From positions 1 through 7,102 of the forward strand of contig CADBNP010000272.1 in the NCBI GenBank assembly GCA_902796095.1: DNA of 7,102 nucleotides, in the 5' to 3' direction. Both the position numbers and the translations under genes were made by a program. Of the stretch, positions 6,791 to 7,102 are shown piece by piece (positions within the stretch are counted from its first letter, which is position 1; each line of letters starts with the position of its first letter). Origin of the DNA: an uncultured Aeromonadales bacterium. Lineage in GTDB: Bacteria > Pseudomonadota > Gammaproteobacteria > Enterobacterales > Succinivibrionaceae. Under the pieces are notes generated by a model, which saw only the letters and a list, made by a program, of their open reading frames with translations, did no database searches and was not told the DNA's origin.

Positions 6791-6855
6791 TAAAAGAAAA
6801 AATTTACAAAAAAGGCACTATTTTTGTAAATGGTCGGAAATAAAAAATTCTGACC
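6791..6855 (-). terminator. Twin hairpins followed by a minus-strand U-rich tract
   Basis: On the minus strand, GGTCAGAA/TTCCGACC (6848-6855 with 6832-6839, one G-U pair, eight-base A/T loop) is followed immediately by ATTTACAAAAA/TTTTTGTAAAT (6821-6831 with 6802-6812 on the plus coordinates, perfect apart from end fraying). Then comes TTTTTCTTTT (about 6792-6801). Stem plus U-tract fits an intrinsic terminator for transcripts entering from the right, although the second stem is very A+T-rich. It also lies upstream of the 79-codon ORF, where it could act as a leader structure. Confidence 0.35.
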
Positions 6856-6987
6856 GTTCTTGAGGATATAACATAGGTTGAAAAAATTGATGAGCGACAT
6901 CACATTTTAGTAAGTTTTTATGCAATAACTATTCATTTTTTCAAAAAAAACTTTTTTATATCGCTCAAAAAGGCTGTTTTTAAGCTC

Positions 6988-7038
6988 ATAACAGGGCGTT
7001 GTTTTTGAGATGACGGTTTTGCTTCCAAACCCTGTTAT
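6988..7038. repeat. Nine-base perfect inverted repeat with 33-base spacer
   Basis: ATAACAGGG (6988-6996) is the exact reverse complement of CCCTGTTAT (7030-7038). The spacer is T-rich on the plus strand and contains TTTTTGAGATGACGG. The arms are too far apart for a typical terminator. An operator pair, a recombination site or an element end are all possible, and nothing in the window decides between them. Confidence 0.45.
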
Positions 7039-7102
7039 CGATCTGTATATGCGTGTTATGGACGTTTAACGGCGAGTTTTTTGAGTGAGTTAAGCTACTA
7101 AA

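Larger units (their letters stand above)
6659..7102. other. A+T-rich, palindrome-rich stretch without a convincing gene
   Basis: Base composition shifts clearly to A+T compared with 1-6400. No ORF with an ATG, a ribosome site and protein-like content was found. Seen: a 14-base palindrome ATAATTATAATTAT (6700-6713), the palindrome TCAATTGA (6777-6784), two abutting hairpins (6802-6855), TGAGCGA/TCGCTCA at 6891-6897 and 6961-6967, alternating homopolymers T6 (6936-6941), A8 (6943-6950) and T6 (6952-6957), and a nine-base inverted repeat further right. Similar GGCG...G(T5-6)GAG words occur at 6995-7009 and 7071-7085. This may be a regulatory region of a gene beyond the edge, or a border of foreign DNA. 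Confidence 0.55.

Noticed and set aside
6986..7102. Minus-strand frame open from the right edge to a TGA near 6986
   Set aside because: Only about 38 codons are visible and they are rich in N, H, K and S with no recognisable motif. In A+T-rich DNA this length is expected by chance, although the end of a gene outside the window cannot be fully excluded.

Overview
The window reads as a chromosomal segment of a gammaproteobacterium. Three points support this: apt sits directly upstream of dnaX on one strand (the E. coli order), and both FolE and the N-terminal 360 residues of DnaX are very close to the enterobacterial proteins. A more exact placement, for example a gut or rumen lineage such as Succinivibrionaceae, is only a guess.

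Layout. From the left edge to 3564 the minus strand carries an apt-dnaX operon. dnaX starts at 2987 and is still open at the left edge after 995 codons, already far longer than the 643-residue E. coli tau. Its AAA+ core is ordinary, but at least 635 residues of low-complexity linker follow, and the alpha-binding C-terminal domain has not been reached. A divergent intergenic region of about 540 bases (3565-4106) separates apt from the plus-strand genes. These are a zinc-ribbon membrane protein whose periplasmic C-terminus looks like a type IV pilin globular domain (4107-5336), and folE, GTP cyclohydrolase I (5488-6135). A strong stem-loop at the folE stop faces a minus-strand locus (6151-6658). 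That locus consists of a 79-codon ORF followed by what looks like a decayed reading frame broken by several single-base deletions and a stop. From about 6659 to the right edge the DNA becomes conspicuously A+T-rich, carries no convincing gene, and is full of inverted repeats and A/T tracts.

Functionally the intact genes are housekeeping: adenine salvage (apt), the clamp-loader/replisome organiser (dnaX) and the first step of folate/pterin synthesis (folE). The unusual items are the giant DnaX linker with its 36-residue basic/acidic repeat, the zinc-ribbon/pilin-domain chimera, and the decayed gene beside an A+T-rich, palindrome-rich stretch that could be a border of mobile or foreign DNA. No CRISPR array, tRNA, rRNA or recognisable transposase was seen.
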